A stretch of DNA of 64,000 nt from the NCBI GenBank assembly GCA_037013495.1, contig CM072801.1, positions 81,825,816 through 81,889,815 of the forward strand, given 5' to 3'. The position numbers were made by a program, and so were the translations under genes. Positions 52,710 to 64,000 of the stretch are shown here, one piece after another. The number at the start of each line of letters is the position of its first letter. Within the stretch, counting starts at the first letter, position 1. The notes under the pieces are model-generated. The model did not search any database. It was not told where the DNA came from and saw nothing but the letters and a program-made list of their open reading frames with translations. The stretch comes from Hippophae tibetana (lineage: Eukaryota; Streptophyta; Magnoliopsida; Rosales; Elaeagnaceae).

Positions 52710-55700
52710 ATTTGGTCATTAAATCTATATTCTTCCTAAAAACGTATGGGAGCAGAAAAAGAAAGGGGCTAGTTTTCATAATTTCAAAAATAACAAAACA
52801 TTTGATGAATGAGACTTCCAACATCAAATGACCATAACTTTTAACTAGGGTATCGTAACGACTATTATAATATATCAAATCGGACCTCGTCTCGATCCAT
52901 ACAATAATTGTTGGCCTCGGATTGGAACCTGATTTCTGTACCCAAATTCCATCGTTTACATAACTTATCGAGGGTTTTAAGATTTTGTCGTAAATTTGCG
53001 GTTTACTTACCATAGATATGATTCAATAGAGTTGTCAATGAGATATTGGTTCCGAGAAAGGTTTCTTTATTTATTTGGTCATTAAATCTGTATTCTTCCT
53101 AAAAACGTATGGGAGCAGAAAAAGAAAGGGGCTAGTTTTCAAAACTTCAAAAATACGAAATCATTTGATGAATCAGACTTCCAACATCAAATGACCAAAA
53201 CTTTTAACTAGGGTATCGTAACGACTATTATAATATATCAAAATCGGAGCTCGTCAGGATCCATACAATAATTGTTGGCCTAGCATTGGAACCTGATTTC
53301 CATACCCAAATTCCATCTTTTACATAACTTATCGAGGGTTTGAAGATTTTGTCTTAAATTTCCGGTTTACTTACTTTCGATTTGAATCAATAGAGCTGTA
53401 AATGAGATATTGGATCCGAAAAAAGTTTCTTTATTTATTTGGTCATTAAATCAGTATTCTTCCTAAAAAACTATGGGAGCAGAAAAAGAAAGGGGCTAGT
53501 TTTCAAAATTTCAAAAATAACAAAACATTTGATGAATCAGACTTTCAACATCAAATGACCATAACTTTTGACTGGGGTATCGTAACGACTATTGTAATAT
53601 ATCAAAATCGGAGCTCGTCTCGATCCATACAATAATTGTTGCCCTAGCATTGGAACCTTATTTCCGTACCCAAATTCCATCGTTTACATAACTTATCGAG
53701 GGTTTGAAGATTTTGTCATAAATTTCCGGTTTACTTACTTTCGATTTGAATCAATAGAGTTGTAAATGAGATATTGGATCCGAAAAAGGTTTCTTTATTT
53801 ATTTGGTCATTAAATCTGTATTCTTCCTAAAAACGTATGGGAGTAGAAAAAGAAAGGGGCTAGTTTTCATAATTTCAAAAATAACAAAACATTTGATGAA
53901 TCAGACTTCCAACATCAAATGACCATAACTTTTGACTGGGGTATCGTAACGACTATTATAATATATCAAATCGGAGCTCGTCTCGATCCATACAATAATT
54001 GTTGGCCTCGGAATGGAACTTGATTTCTGTACCCAAATTCCATCGTTTACATAACTTATCGAGGGTTTTAAAATTTTGTCGTAAATTTGCGATTTACTTA
54101 CCTTCGATATGATTCAATAGAGCTGTCAATGAGATATTGGTTCCGACAAAGGTTTCTTTATTTATTTGGTCATTAACTCTGTATTCTTCCTAAAAAACTA
54201 TGGGAGTAGAAAAAGAAAGGGGCAAGTTTTCAAAACTTCAAAAATACGAAAACATTTGATGAATCAGACTTCCAACATCAAATGACCATAACTTTTAACT
54301 AGGGTATCGTAACGACTATTATAATATATAAAAATTGGAGCTCATCTCGATCCATAAAATAATTGTTGGCATAGCATTGGAACCTGATTTCCGTACCCAA
54401 ATTCCATCTTTTACATAACTTATCGAGGGTTTGAAGATTTTGTCGTAAATTTCCAGTTTACTTACTTTCGATTTGAATAAATAGAGCTGTAAATGAGATA
54501 TTGGATCCAACAAAGGTTTCTTTATTTATTTGGTCATTAAATCTGTATTCTTCCTAAAAACGTATGGGAGCAGAAAAAGAAAGGGGCTAGTTTTCATAAT
54601 TTCAAAAATAACAAAACATTTGATGAATGAGACTTGCAACATCAAATGACCATCACTTTTGACTAGGGTATCGTAACGACTATTATAATATATCAAATCG
54701 GAGCTCGTCTCGTTCCATACAATAATTGTTGGCCTCGGAATGGAACCTGATTTCTGTACACAAATTCCATCGTTTACATAACTTATCGAGGGTTTTAAGA
54801 TTTTGTCGTAAATATTCGGTTTACTTACCTTCGATATGATTCAATAGAACTGTCAATGAGATATTAGTTCCGAGAAAAGGTTTCTTTATTTTTTGGTCAT
54901 TAAATCTGTATTCTTCCTAAAAACGTATGGGAGCAGAAAAAGAAAGGGGCATGTTTTCAAAGCTTCAAAAATACGAAAACATTTGATGAATCAGACTTCC
55001 AACATCAAATGACCATAACTTTTAACTAGGGTATCGTAACGACTATTATAATATATCAAAATCGGAGCTCGTCTCGATCCATACAATAATTGTTGGCCAA
55101 GCATTGGAACCTGATTTCCGTACCCAAATTCCATCTTTTACATAACTTATCGAGGGTTTTAAGATTTTGTCATAAATTTGCGGTTTACTTACCTTCGATA
55201 TGATTCAATAGCGCTGTCAATGAGATATTGGATCCGACAAAGGTTTCATTATTTATTTGGTCATTAAATCTGTATTCTTCCTAAAAACTATGGGAGGAGA
55301 AAAAGAAAGGGGCTAGTTTTCAAAACTTCAAAAATACGAAATCATTTGATGAATGAGACTTCCAACATCAAATGACCATAACTTTTAACTAGGGTATCGT
55401 AACGACTATTATAATATATCAAAATCGGAGCTCGTTTCGATCCATATAATAATTGTTGGCCTAGCATTGGAACCTGATTTCCGTACCCAAATTCCATATT
55501 TTACATAACTTATCGAGGGTTTGAAGATTTTGTCGTAACTTTCCGGTTTACTTACTTTCGATTTGAATCAATAGAGCTGTAAATGAGATATTGGATCCGA
55601 CAAAGGTTTCTTTATTTATTTGGTCATTAAATCTGTATTCTTCTTAAAAAACTATGGGAGCAGAAAAAGAAAGGGGCTAGTTTTCATAATTTAAAAAATA

Positions 55701-58700
55701 ACAAACCATTTGATGAATCAGACTTCCAACATCAAATGACCATAACTTTTGACTGGGGTAACGTAACGACTATTATAATATATCAAATCGGAGCTCGTCT
55801 CAATCCATACAATAATTGTTGGCCTCAGAATGGAACCTGGTTTCTGTACCCAAATTCCATCGTTTACATAACTTATCGAGTGTTTGAAGATTTTGACGTA
55901 AATTTGCGGTTTACTTACCTTCGATATGATTCAATAGATCTATCAATGAGATATTGGTTCCGACAAAGGTTTCTATATTTATTTGGTCATTAAATCTGTA
56001 TTCTTCCTAAAAAACTATGGGAGTAGAAAAAGAAAGGGGCTAGTTTTCATAATTTCAAAAATAACAAAACATTTGATGAATGAGACTTCCAACATCAAAT
56101 GACCATAAATTTTGACTAGGGTATCGTAACGACTATTATAATATATCAAATCGGAGCTCGTTTCGATCCATACAATAATTGTTGGCCTCAGAATGGAACC
56201 TGATTTCTGTACCCAAATTCCATCGCTTACATAACTTATCGAGGGTTTGAAGATTTTGTCGTAAATTTCCAGTTTACTTACTTTCGATTTGAATCAAGAG
56301 AGCTGTAAATGAGATATTGGATCCGACAAAGGTTTCTTTATTTATTTGGTCATTAAATCTGTATTCTTCCTAAAAACGTATGGGAGCAGAAAAAGAAAGG
56401 GACTAGTTTTCATAATTTCAAAAATAACAAAACATTTGATGAATGAGACTTCCAACATCAAATGACCATAACTTTTGACTAGGGTATTGTAACGACTATT
56501 ATAATATATCAAATCGAAGCTCGTCTCGATCCATACAATAATAGTTGGCCTCGGAATGGGACTTGATTTCTGTACCCAAATTCCATCGTTTACATAACTT
56601 ATCGAGGGTTTTAAGATTTTGTCATAAATTTGCGGTTTACTTACCTTCGATATGATTGAATAGAGCTGTCAATGAGATATTGGTTCCGACAAAGGTTTCT
56701 TTATTTATTTGGTCATTAACTCTGTATTCTTCCTAAAAAACTATGGGAGTAGAAAAAGAAAGGGGCAAGTTTTCAAAACTTCAAAAATACGAAAACATTT
56801 GATGAATCAGACTTCCAACATCAAATGACCATAACTTTTAACTAGGGTATCGTAACGACTATTATAATATATCAAAATTGGAGCTCGTCTCGATCCATAT
56901 AATAATTGTTGGCCTCGGAATGGAACCTGATTTCTGTACCCAAATTCCATCGTTTACATAACTTATCGAGGGTTTGAAGATTGTGTCCTAAATTTGCGGT
57001 TTACTTACCTTCGATATGATTCAATAGATCTGTCAATGAGATATAGGTTCCGAAAAAGGTTTCTATATTTATTTGGTCATTAAATCTGTATTCTTCCTAA
57101 AAAACTATGGGAGCAGAAAAAAGAAAGGGGCTAGTTTTCATAATTTCAAAAATAACAAAACATTTGATGAATCAGACTTCCAACAACAAATGACCATAAC
57201 TTTTGACTGTGGTATCGTAACGACTATTGTAATATATCAAAATCGGAGCTCATCTCGATCCATACAATAATTGTTGGCCTAGCATTGGAACCTGATTTCC
57301 GTACCCAAATTCCATCGTTTACATAACTTATCGAGGGTTTGAAGATTTTGTCGTAAATTTCCAGTTTACTTACCTTCGATATGATTCAATAGAACTGTCA
57401 ATGAGATATTGGTTCCGAGAAAAGGTTTCTTTATTTTTTGGTCATTAAATCTGTATTCTTCCTAAAAACGTATGGGAGGAGAAAAAGAAAGGGGCTTGTT
57501 TTCAAAGCTTCAAAAATACGAAAACATTTGATGAATCAGACTTCCAACATCAAATGACCATAACTTTTAACTAGGGTATCATAACGACTATTATAATATA
57601 TCAAAATCGGAGCTCATCTCGATCCATACAATAATTGTTGGCCTAGCATTGGAACCTGATTTCCGTACCCAAATTCCATCTTTTACATAACTTATCGAGG
57701 GTTTTAAGATTTTGTCGTAAATTTGCGGATTACTTACCTTCGATATGATTCAATACAGCTGTCAATGAGATATTGGTTCCGACAAAGGTTTCTTTATTTA
57801 TTTGGTCAATAAATCTGTATTCTTCCTAAAAACGTATGGGAGCAGAAAAAGAAAAGGGCAAGTTTTCAAAACTACATAAATACGAAAACATTTGATGAAT
57901 CAGACTTCCAACATCAAATGACCATAACTTTTGACTGGGGTATCGTAACGACTATTATAATATATCAAAATCGGGGCTCGTCTCGATCCATACAATAATT
58001 GTTGGCCTAGCATTGGAACCTGATTTCCGTACCCAAATTCCATCGTTTACATAACTTATCGAGGGTTTTAAGATTTTATCGTAAATTTGCGGTTTACTTA
58101 CTTTCGATTTGAATCAATAGAGTTGTCAATGAGATATTGGATCAGAAAAAGGTTTCTTTATTTATTTGGTCATTAAATCTGTATTCTTCCTAAAAAACTA
58201 TGGGAGCAGAAAAAGAAAGGGGCTAGTTTTCATAATTTCAAATATAACAAACCATTTGATGAATCAGACTTCCAACATCAAATGACCATAACTTTTGACT
58301 GGGGTATCGTAACGACTATTATAATATATCAAATCGGAGCTCGTCTCGATCCATACAAAAATTGTTGGCCTCGGAATGGGACCTGATTTCTGCACCCAAA
58401 TTCCATCGCTTACATAACTTATCGAGTGTTTGAAGATTTTGTCGTAAATTTGCGGTTTACTTACCTTCGATATGATTCAATAGATCTGTCAATGAGATAT
58501 TGGTTCCGACAAAGTTTTCTATATTTATTTTGTCATTAAATCTGTATTCTTCCTAAAAACTATGGGAGTAGAAAAGGAAAGGGGCTAGTTTTCATAATTT
58601 CAAAAATAACAAAACATTTGATGAATCAGACTTCCAACATCAAATGACCATAACTTTTGACTAGGTTATCGTAACGACTATTATAATATATCAAATCGGA

Positions 58701-60706
58701 GCTCGTCTCGACCCATACAATAATTGTTGGCCTCGGAATGGGACCTGATTTCTGTACCCAAATTCCATCGTTTACATAACTTATCGAGGGTTTTAAGATT
58801 TTATCGTAAATTTGCGGTTTACTTACCTTCGATATGATTCAATAGATCTGTCAATGAGATATAGGTTCCGACAAAGGTTTCTATATTTATTTGGTCATTA
58901 AATCTGTATTCTTCCTAAAAAACTATGGGAGCAGAAAAAAGAAAGGGGCTAGTTTTCATAATTTCAAAAATAACAAAACAGTTGATGAATCAGACTTCCA
59001 ACATCAAATGACCATAACTTTTGACTGGGGTAACGTAACGACTATTATAATATATCAAATCGGAGCTCGTCTCGATCCATACAATAATTCTTGGCCTCGG
59101 AATGGAACCTGATTTCTGTACCCAAATTCCATCGTTTACATAACTTATCGAGGGTTTGCAGATTGTGTCGTAAATTTGCGGTTTACTTACCTTCGATATG
59201 ATTCAATAGATCTGTCAATGAGATATAGGTTCCGACAAAGGTTTCTATATTTATTTGGTCATTAAATCTGTATTCTTCCTAAAAAACTATGGGAGCAGAA
59301 AAAAGAAAGGGGCTAGTTTTCATAATTTCAAAAATAACAAACCATTTGATGAATCAGACTTCCAACATCAAATGACCATAACTTTTGACTGGGGTATCGT
59401 AACGACTATTATAATATATCAAATCGGAGCTCGTCTCGATCCATACAAAAATTGTTGGCCTCGGAATGGGACCTGATTTCTGTACCCAAATTCCATCGTT
59501 TACATAACTTATCGAGGGTTTGCAGATTGTGTCGTAAATTTGCGGTTTACTTACCTTCGATATGATTCAATAGATCTGTCAATGAGATATAGGTTCCGAC
59601 AAAGGTTTCTATATTTATTTGGTCATTAAATCTGTATTCTTCCTAAAAAACTATGGGAGCAGAAAAAAGAAAGGGGCTAGTTTTCATAATTTCAAAAATA
59701 ACAAACCATTTGATGAATCAGACTTCCAACATCAAATGACCATAACTTTTGACTGAGGTAACGTAACGACTATTATAATATATCAAATCGGAGCTCGTCT
59801 CGATCCATACAATAATTGTTGGCCTAGCATTGGAACCTAATTTCCGTACCCAAATTCCATCGTTTACATAACTTATCGAGGGTTTGAAGATTTTGTCGTA
59901 AATTTCCGGTTTACTTACTTTCGATCTGAATCAATAGAGCTATAAATGAGATATTGGATCCGACAAAGGTTTCTTTATTTATTTGGTCAATAAATCTGTA
60001 TTCTTCCTAAAAAACTATGTGAGGAGAAAAAGAAAGGGGCTAGTTTTCATAATTTTAAAAATAACAAAACATTGGATGAATCAGACTTACAACATCAAAT
60101 GACCATAACTTTTGACTGGGGTAACGTAACGACTATTATAATATATCAAATCGGAGCTCGTCTCGATCCATACAATAATTGTTTGCCTCGGAATGGAACC
60201 TGATTTCTGTACCCAAATTCCATCGTTTACATAACTTATCGAGGGTTTGAAGATTTTGTCGTAAATTTCCGGTTTACTTACCTTCGATATGATTCAATAG
60301 ATCTGTAAATGAGATATTTTATCCGACAAAGGTTTCTATATTTATTTGATCATTAAATCTGTATTCTTCCTAAAAAACTATGGGAGTAGAAAAAGAAACG
60401 GGCTAGTTTTCATAATTTCAAAAATAACAAAACATTTGATGAATGAGACTTCTAACATCAAATGACCATAACTTTTGACTAGGGTATCGTAACGACTATT
60501 ATAATATATCAAATCGGAGCTCGTCTCAATCCATACAATAATTGTTGGCCTCAGAATGGAACCTGATTTCTGTACCCAAATTCCATCGTTTACATAACTT
60601 ATCGCGGGTTTGAAGATTTTGTCGTAAATTTCCAGTTTACTTACTTTCGATTTGAATCAAGAGAGCTGTAAATGAGATATTGGATCCGACAAAGGTTTCT
60701 TTATTT
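52710..60706. repeat. Long-range duplicated segment, copy 2, monomers 146-167
   Basis: Starts are 52710, 53073, 53437, 53801, 54164, 54528, 54891, 55255, 55618, 55981, 56344, 56707, 57071, 57436, 57800, 58164, 58527, 58889, 59253, 59617, 59981 and 60344. Homology with 31365-39465 runs from about 52803 to about 60545. Relative to copy 1 it lacks the extra unit at 34543, has one monomer (56707) where copy 1 has two (35633 and 35997), and has one ACTACATAAATACG unit instead of two. It has two additional monomers (59253 and 59617) with six A's. Confidence 0.9.
56707..57070. repeat. Hybrid monomer at a one-monomer deletion
   Basis: The 5' half, up to about 56880 (GGTCATTAACTC, GGGGCAAG, AAAATTGGAGCTCG), matches 35633. 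The 3' half (GATCCATATAATAATTG, CTCGGAATGG, TGTGTCCTAAATTTG) matches 35997. This is the product expected when two neighbouring monomers of the copy 1 arrangement recombine and the material between them is lost. The switch lies within the shared text around 56881-56900. Confidence 0.82.
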
Positions 60707-61795
60707 ATTTGGTCATTAAATCTGTATTCTTCCTAAAAACGTATGGGAGCAAAAAAAGAAAGGGGCTAGTTTTCATAATTTCAAAAATAACAAAACATTT
60801 GATGAATGAGACTTCCAACATCAAATGACCATAACTTTTGACTAGGGAATCGTAACGACTATTATAATATATCAAATCGGAGCTCGTCTCGATCCATACC
60901 ATAATTGTTGGCCTCGGAATTGAACCTGATTTCTGTACCCAAATTCCATCGTTTACATAACTTATCGAGGGTTTTAAGATTTTGTTGTAAATTTGCGGTT
61001 TACTTACCTTAGATATGATTCAAAAGAGCTGTCAATGAGATATTGGTTCCGACAAAGGTTTCTATATTTATTTGGTCATTAAATCTGTATTCTTCCTAAA
61101 AAACTATGGGAGCAGAAGAAGAAAGGGGCTAGTTTTCATAATTTCAAATATAACAAAACATTTGATGAATCAGACTTCCAACATCAAATGACCATAACTT
61201 TTGACTGGGGTATCGTAACGACTATTATAATATATCAAATCGGAGCTCGTCTCGATCCATACAATAATTGTTGGCCTCGGAATGGAACCTGATTTCTGTA
61301 CCCAAATTCCATTGTTTACATAACTTTACGAGGGTTTTAAGATTTTGTCGTAAATTTGCGGTTTACTTACCTTCGATATGATTCAATAGAGCGGTCAATG
61401 AGATATTGGTTCCGACAAAGGTTTCTTTATTTATTCGGTCATTAAATCTGTATTCTTCCTAAAAAACTATGGGAGCAGAAAAAGAAAGGGGCTAGTTTTC
61501 ATAATTTCAAAAATAACAAAACATTTGATGAATGAGACTTCCAACATCAAATGACCATAACTTTTGACTAGGTTATCGTAACGACTATTATAATATATCA
61601 AATCGGAGCTCGTCTCGATCCATACAATAATTGTTGGCCTCGGAATGGGACCTGATTTCTGTACCCAAATTCCATCGTTTACATAACTTATCGAGGGTTT
61701 TAAGATTTTGTCGTAAATTTACGGTTTACTTACCTTCGATATGATTCAATAGAGCGGTCAATGAGATATTGGTTCCGACAAAGGTTTCTTTATTT
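60707..61795. repeat. Satellite segment with a remnant of the 8-monomer HOR, monomers 168-170
   Basis: Starts are 60707, 61070 and 61433. Monomer 61070 has GCAGAAGAAG (61112) and CTTTACGAGG, and 61433 has TAGGTTATCG with GGAATGGGACC. These are positions 1 and 2 of the 8-monomer unit at 41812-42537, offset 19258 bp. The GGCGC change of the true HOR copies is absent at position 2. This is therefore either an older relative or an ancestral form of that pair. Confidence 0.8.
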
Positions 61796-64000
61796 ATTTG
61801 GTCATTAAATCTGTATTCTTCCTAAAAAACTATGGGAGCAGAAAAAGAAAGGGGCTAGTTTTCATAATTTTAAAAATAACAAAACATTTGATGAATCAGA
61901 CTTACAACATAAAATGACCATAACTTTTGACTAGGGTAACGTAACGACTATTATAATATATCAAAATCGGAGCTCGTCTCGATCCATACAATAATTGTTG
62001 GCCTAGCATTGGAACCTGATTTCCGTACCCAAATTCCATCGTTTACATAACTTATCGAGGGTTTGAAGATTTTGTCGTAAATTTCCGGTTTACTTACTTT
62101 CGATCTGAATCAATAGAGCTATAAATGAGATATTGGATCCGACAAAGGTTTCTTTATTTATTTGGTCAATAAATCTGTATTCTTCCTAAAAAACTATGGG
62201 AGGAGAAAAAGAAAGGGGCTAGTTTTCGTAATTTTAAAAATAACAAAACATTTGATGAATCAGACTTACAACATCAAATGACCATAACTTTTGACTGGGG
62301 TAACGTAACGACTATTATAATATATCAAATCGGAGCTCGTCTCGATCCATACAATAATTGTTTGCCTCGGAATGGAACCTGATTTCTGTACCCAAATTCC
62401 ATCGTTTACATAACTTATCGAGGGTTTGAAGATTTTGTCGTAAATTTGCGGTTTACTTACCCTCGATATGATTCAATAGATCTGTCAATGAGATATAGGT
62501 TCCGACAAAGGTTTCTATATTTATTTGGTCATTAAATCTATATTCTTCCTAAAAAACTATCGGAGCAGAAAAAAGAAAGGGGCTAGTTTTCATAATTTCA
62601 AAAATAACAAAACATTTGATGAATCAGACTTCCAACATCAAATGACCATAACTTTTGACTGGGGTGTCGTAACGACTATTGTAATATATCAAAATCGGAG
62701 TTCGTCTCGATCCATACAATAATTGTTGTCCTAGCATGGAACCTAATTTCCGTACCCAAATTCCATCGTTTACATAACTTATCGAGGGTTTGAAGATTTT
62801 GTCGTAAATTTCCGGTTTACTTACTTTCGATTTGAATCAATAGAGCTGTAAATGAGATATGGGATCCGAAAAAGTTTTCTTTATTTATTTGGTCATTAAA
62901 TCTGTATTCTTCCTAAAAAACTATGGGAGCAGAAAAAGAAAGGGGCTAGTTTTCATAATTTCAAAAATAACAAAACATTTGATGAATGAGACTTCCAACA
63001 TAAAATGACCATAACTTTTGACTAGGGTATCGTAACGACTATTATAATATATCAAATCGGAGCTCGTCTCGATCCATACAAAAATTGTTGGCCTCGGAAT
63101 GGAACCTGGTTTCTATACCCAAATTCCATCGTTTACATAACTTATCGAGTGTTTGAAGATTTTGTCGTAAATTTGCGGTTTACTTACCTTCGATATGATT
63201 CAATAGATCTATCAATGAGATATAGGTTCCGACAAAGGTTTCTATATTTATTTGGTCATTAAATCTATATTCTTCCTAAAAAACTATCGGAGCAGAAAAA
63301 AGAAAGGGGCTAGTTTTCATAATTTCAAAAATAACAAAACATTTGATGAATCAGACTTACAACATAAAATGACCATAACTTTTGACTAGGGTAACGTAAC
63401 GACTATTATAATATATCAAAATCGGAGCTCGTCTCGATCCATACAATAATTGTTGGCCTCAGAATGGAACCTGATTTCTGTACTCAAATTCCATCGTTTA
63501 CATAACTTATCGAGGGTTTGAAGATTTTGTCGTAAATTTCCGGTTTACTTACTTTCGATCTGAATCAATAGAGCTATAAATGAGATATTGGATCCGACAA
63601 AGGTTTCTTTATTTATTTGGTCAATAAATCTGTATTCTTCCTAAAAAACTATGGGAGGAGAAAAAGAAAGGGGCTAGTTTTCATAATTTTAAAAATAACA
63701 AAACATTTGATGAATCAGACTTACAACATCAAATGACCATAACTTTTGACTGGGGTAACGTAACGACTATTATAATATATCAAATCGGAGCTCGTCTCGA
63801 TCCATACAATAATTGTTTGCCTCGGAATGGAACCTAATTTCTGTACCCAAATTCCATCGTTTACATAACTTATCGAGGGTTTGAAGATTTTGTCGTAAAT
63901 TTGCGGTTTACTTACCTTCAATATGATTCAATAGATATGTCAATGAGATATAGGTTCCGACAAAGGTTTCTATATTTATTTGGTCATTAAATCTATATTC
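61796..64000. repeat. 4-monomer (~1455-bp) higher-order repeat running off the window
   Basis: Starts are 61796, 62160, 62523, 62887, 63250, 63615 and a partial unit at 63978. Monomers 61796 and 63250 share CTTACAACATAAAATG and TAGGGTAACG, followed by TTTCGATCTGAATC. Monomers 62160 and 63615 share GGTCAATAAATC, GGGAGGAG, TTTTAAAAATAAC and TTGTTTGCC. 62523 and the final 23 bases share AAATCTATATTC. The period is 1454-1455 bp. Monomer 62523 is itself a hybrid whose 3' end (TAGCATGGAACC, ATATGGGATCCG) matches the monomer starting at 39269. Confidence 0.82.

Larger units (their letters stand above)
1..64000. repeat. Tandem satellite array, ~364-bp monomer, 176 complete copies
   Basis: The motif ATTTGGTCATTAAAT, or a 1-2 base variant, recurs every 362-366 bp from base 1 to 63978, and all copies have the same orientation. 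I located every start by reading the sequence; spacings are almost all 363 or 364 bp. No stretch longer than a few bases falls outside the repeat, so there are no unique spacers, no inserted elements and no host genes. Conserved blocks include CGTAACGACTATT, TACCCAAATTCCAT and GGTTTACTTAC. Known satellites of this kind form centromeric, pericentromeric or subtelomeric heterochromatin. A plant source is my inference from unit length and composition, and I do not recognise the family. Confidence 0.97.

Noticed and set aside
1..64000. CRISPR-like regular repetition
   Set aside because: The units are 364 bp, contiguous and without unique spacers. Direct repeats of 20-50 bp separated by spacers are absent.
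1..64000. CENP-B box or similar centromere protein site
   Set aside because: The nearest text, around CATTGGAACCTGA, lacks the essential CGGG end of the mammalian box. No match was seen on either strand.
1..64000. Telomere-like motif GAGGGTTTTA in type B monomers
   Set aside because: There is only one degenerate half-match per monomer, no tandem TTTAGGG run, and type A reads GAGGGTTTGA.
1..64000. Retrotransposon LTR or other mobile element as the source of the array
   Set aside because: No terminal repeats, primer-binding site, polypurine tract or target-site duplications were seen, and no reverse transcriptase or transposase motif appears in any frame provided.
1..64000. Pol III promoter (tRNA/5S-like A and B boxes) in the monomer
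   Set aside because: GGTTCCGACAAA resembles a B box only at its first four bases. The conserved GGTTCGA is missing and no A box lies at suitable spacing.
1..64000. Internal dimer structure (two ~182-bp halves)
   Set aside because: The only echo I see is ATAACTT at two places about 126 bp apart. By eye the two halves do not align; a self-alignment of the consensus would settle it.
1..64000. Curved DNA from phased A-tracts in the first 95 bp of the monomer
   Set aside because: A/T runs sit at about monomer positions 31, 49, 54, 65, 74, 79 and 88, which is not a clean 10-bp phase. A curvature calculation would be needed.
1..64000. Poly(A) signals AATAAA on the minus strand at each boundary (complement of TTTATTTATTT)
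   Set aside because: A simple AT-rich word repeated with the monomer; no transcription unit is associated with it.

Overview
The whole 64 kb window is one uninterrupted tandem array of an AT-rich satellite. With the phase set at the motif ATTTGGTCATTAAAT, I read 176 complete monomers (1-63977) plus the first 23 bases of a 177th. Spacings are 362-366 bp, mostly 363 or 364, and all monomers point the same way. I found no gene, RNA gene, transposon, CRISPR array, inversion or unique spacer. Open frames of 64-124 codons recur only because the monomer recurs.

This is eukaryotic constitutive heterochromatin. The unit is near two nucleosomes (about 2 x 182 bp), and it has nested higher-order repeats (HORs) with no inserted mobile elements, which fits a centromeric, pericentromeric or subtelomeric array. 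Monomer size, base composition (about 33% GC in one hand-counted monomer) and style suggest a flowering plant. That is an inference: I do not recognise the family or the species.

Two monomer lineages are mixed. Type A reads CAAAATCGG, CTAGCATTGG, TTTCCGTACC, GGGTTTGAAG, ATTTCCGGTT, TTTCGATTTGAATC, GTAAATGAG and GGATCCGAAAA. Type B reads CAAATCGG, CTCGGAATGG, TTTCTGTACC, GGGTTTTAAG, ATTTGCGGTT, CTTCGATATGATTC, GTCAATGAG and GGTTCCGACAAA at the same places. Many monomers switch from one to the other inside the unit, so exchange happened within monomers. Marker monomers named here: S (CGAAATCATTTG), P (TATAGAGGG, usually TTTCCTTCGATATG), Q (mostly GGGGCTCG with AAAACTTC; in the 26-29 kb copies it carries ATATGAAAAC) and R (CAAATATAACAAAAC).

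Layout: 1-5972 is a 9-monomer block copied almost perfectly. 6181-9452 is a 3-monomer (P-Q-R) HOR. 9453-16000 is mixed. 16001-18181 is a 2-monomer HOR. 18182-24722 is a copy of the 1-2.5 kb order, itself duplicated with one monomer gained or lost. 24723-31634 is a 7-monomer HOR. About 31365-39465 is duplicated 21.4 kb away at about 52803-60545, with several one- and two-monomer gains or losses. 41812-50528 is an 8-monomer HOR in three units, the third a mosaic of the first two. 61796 to the end is a 4-monomer HOR. The interest lies in this record of repeated unequal exchange, not in coding content.
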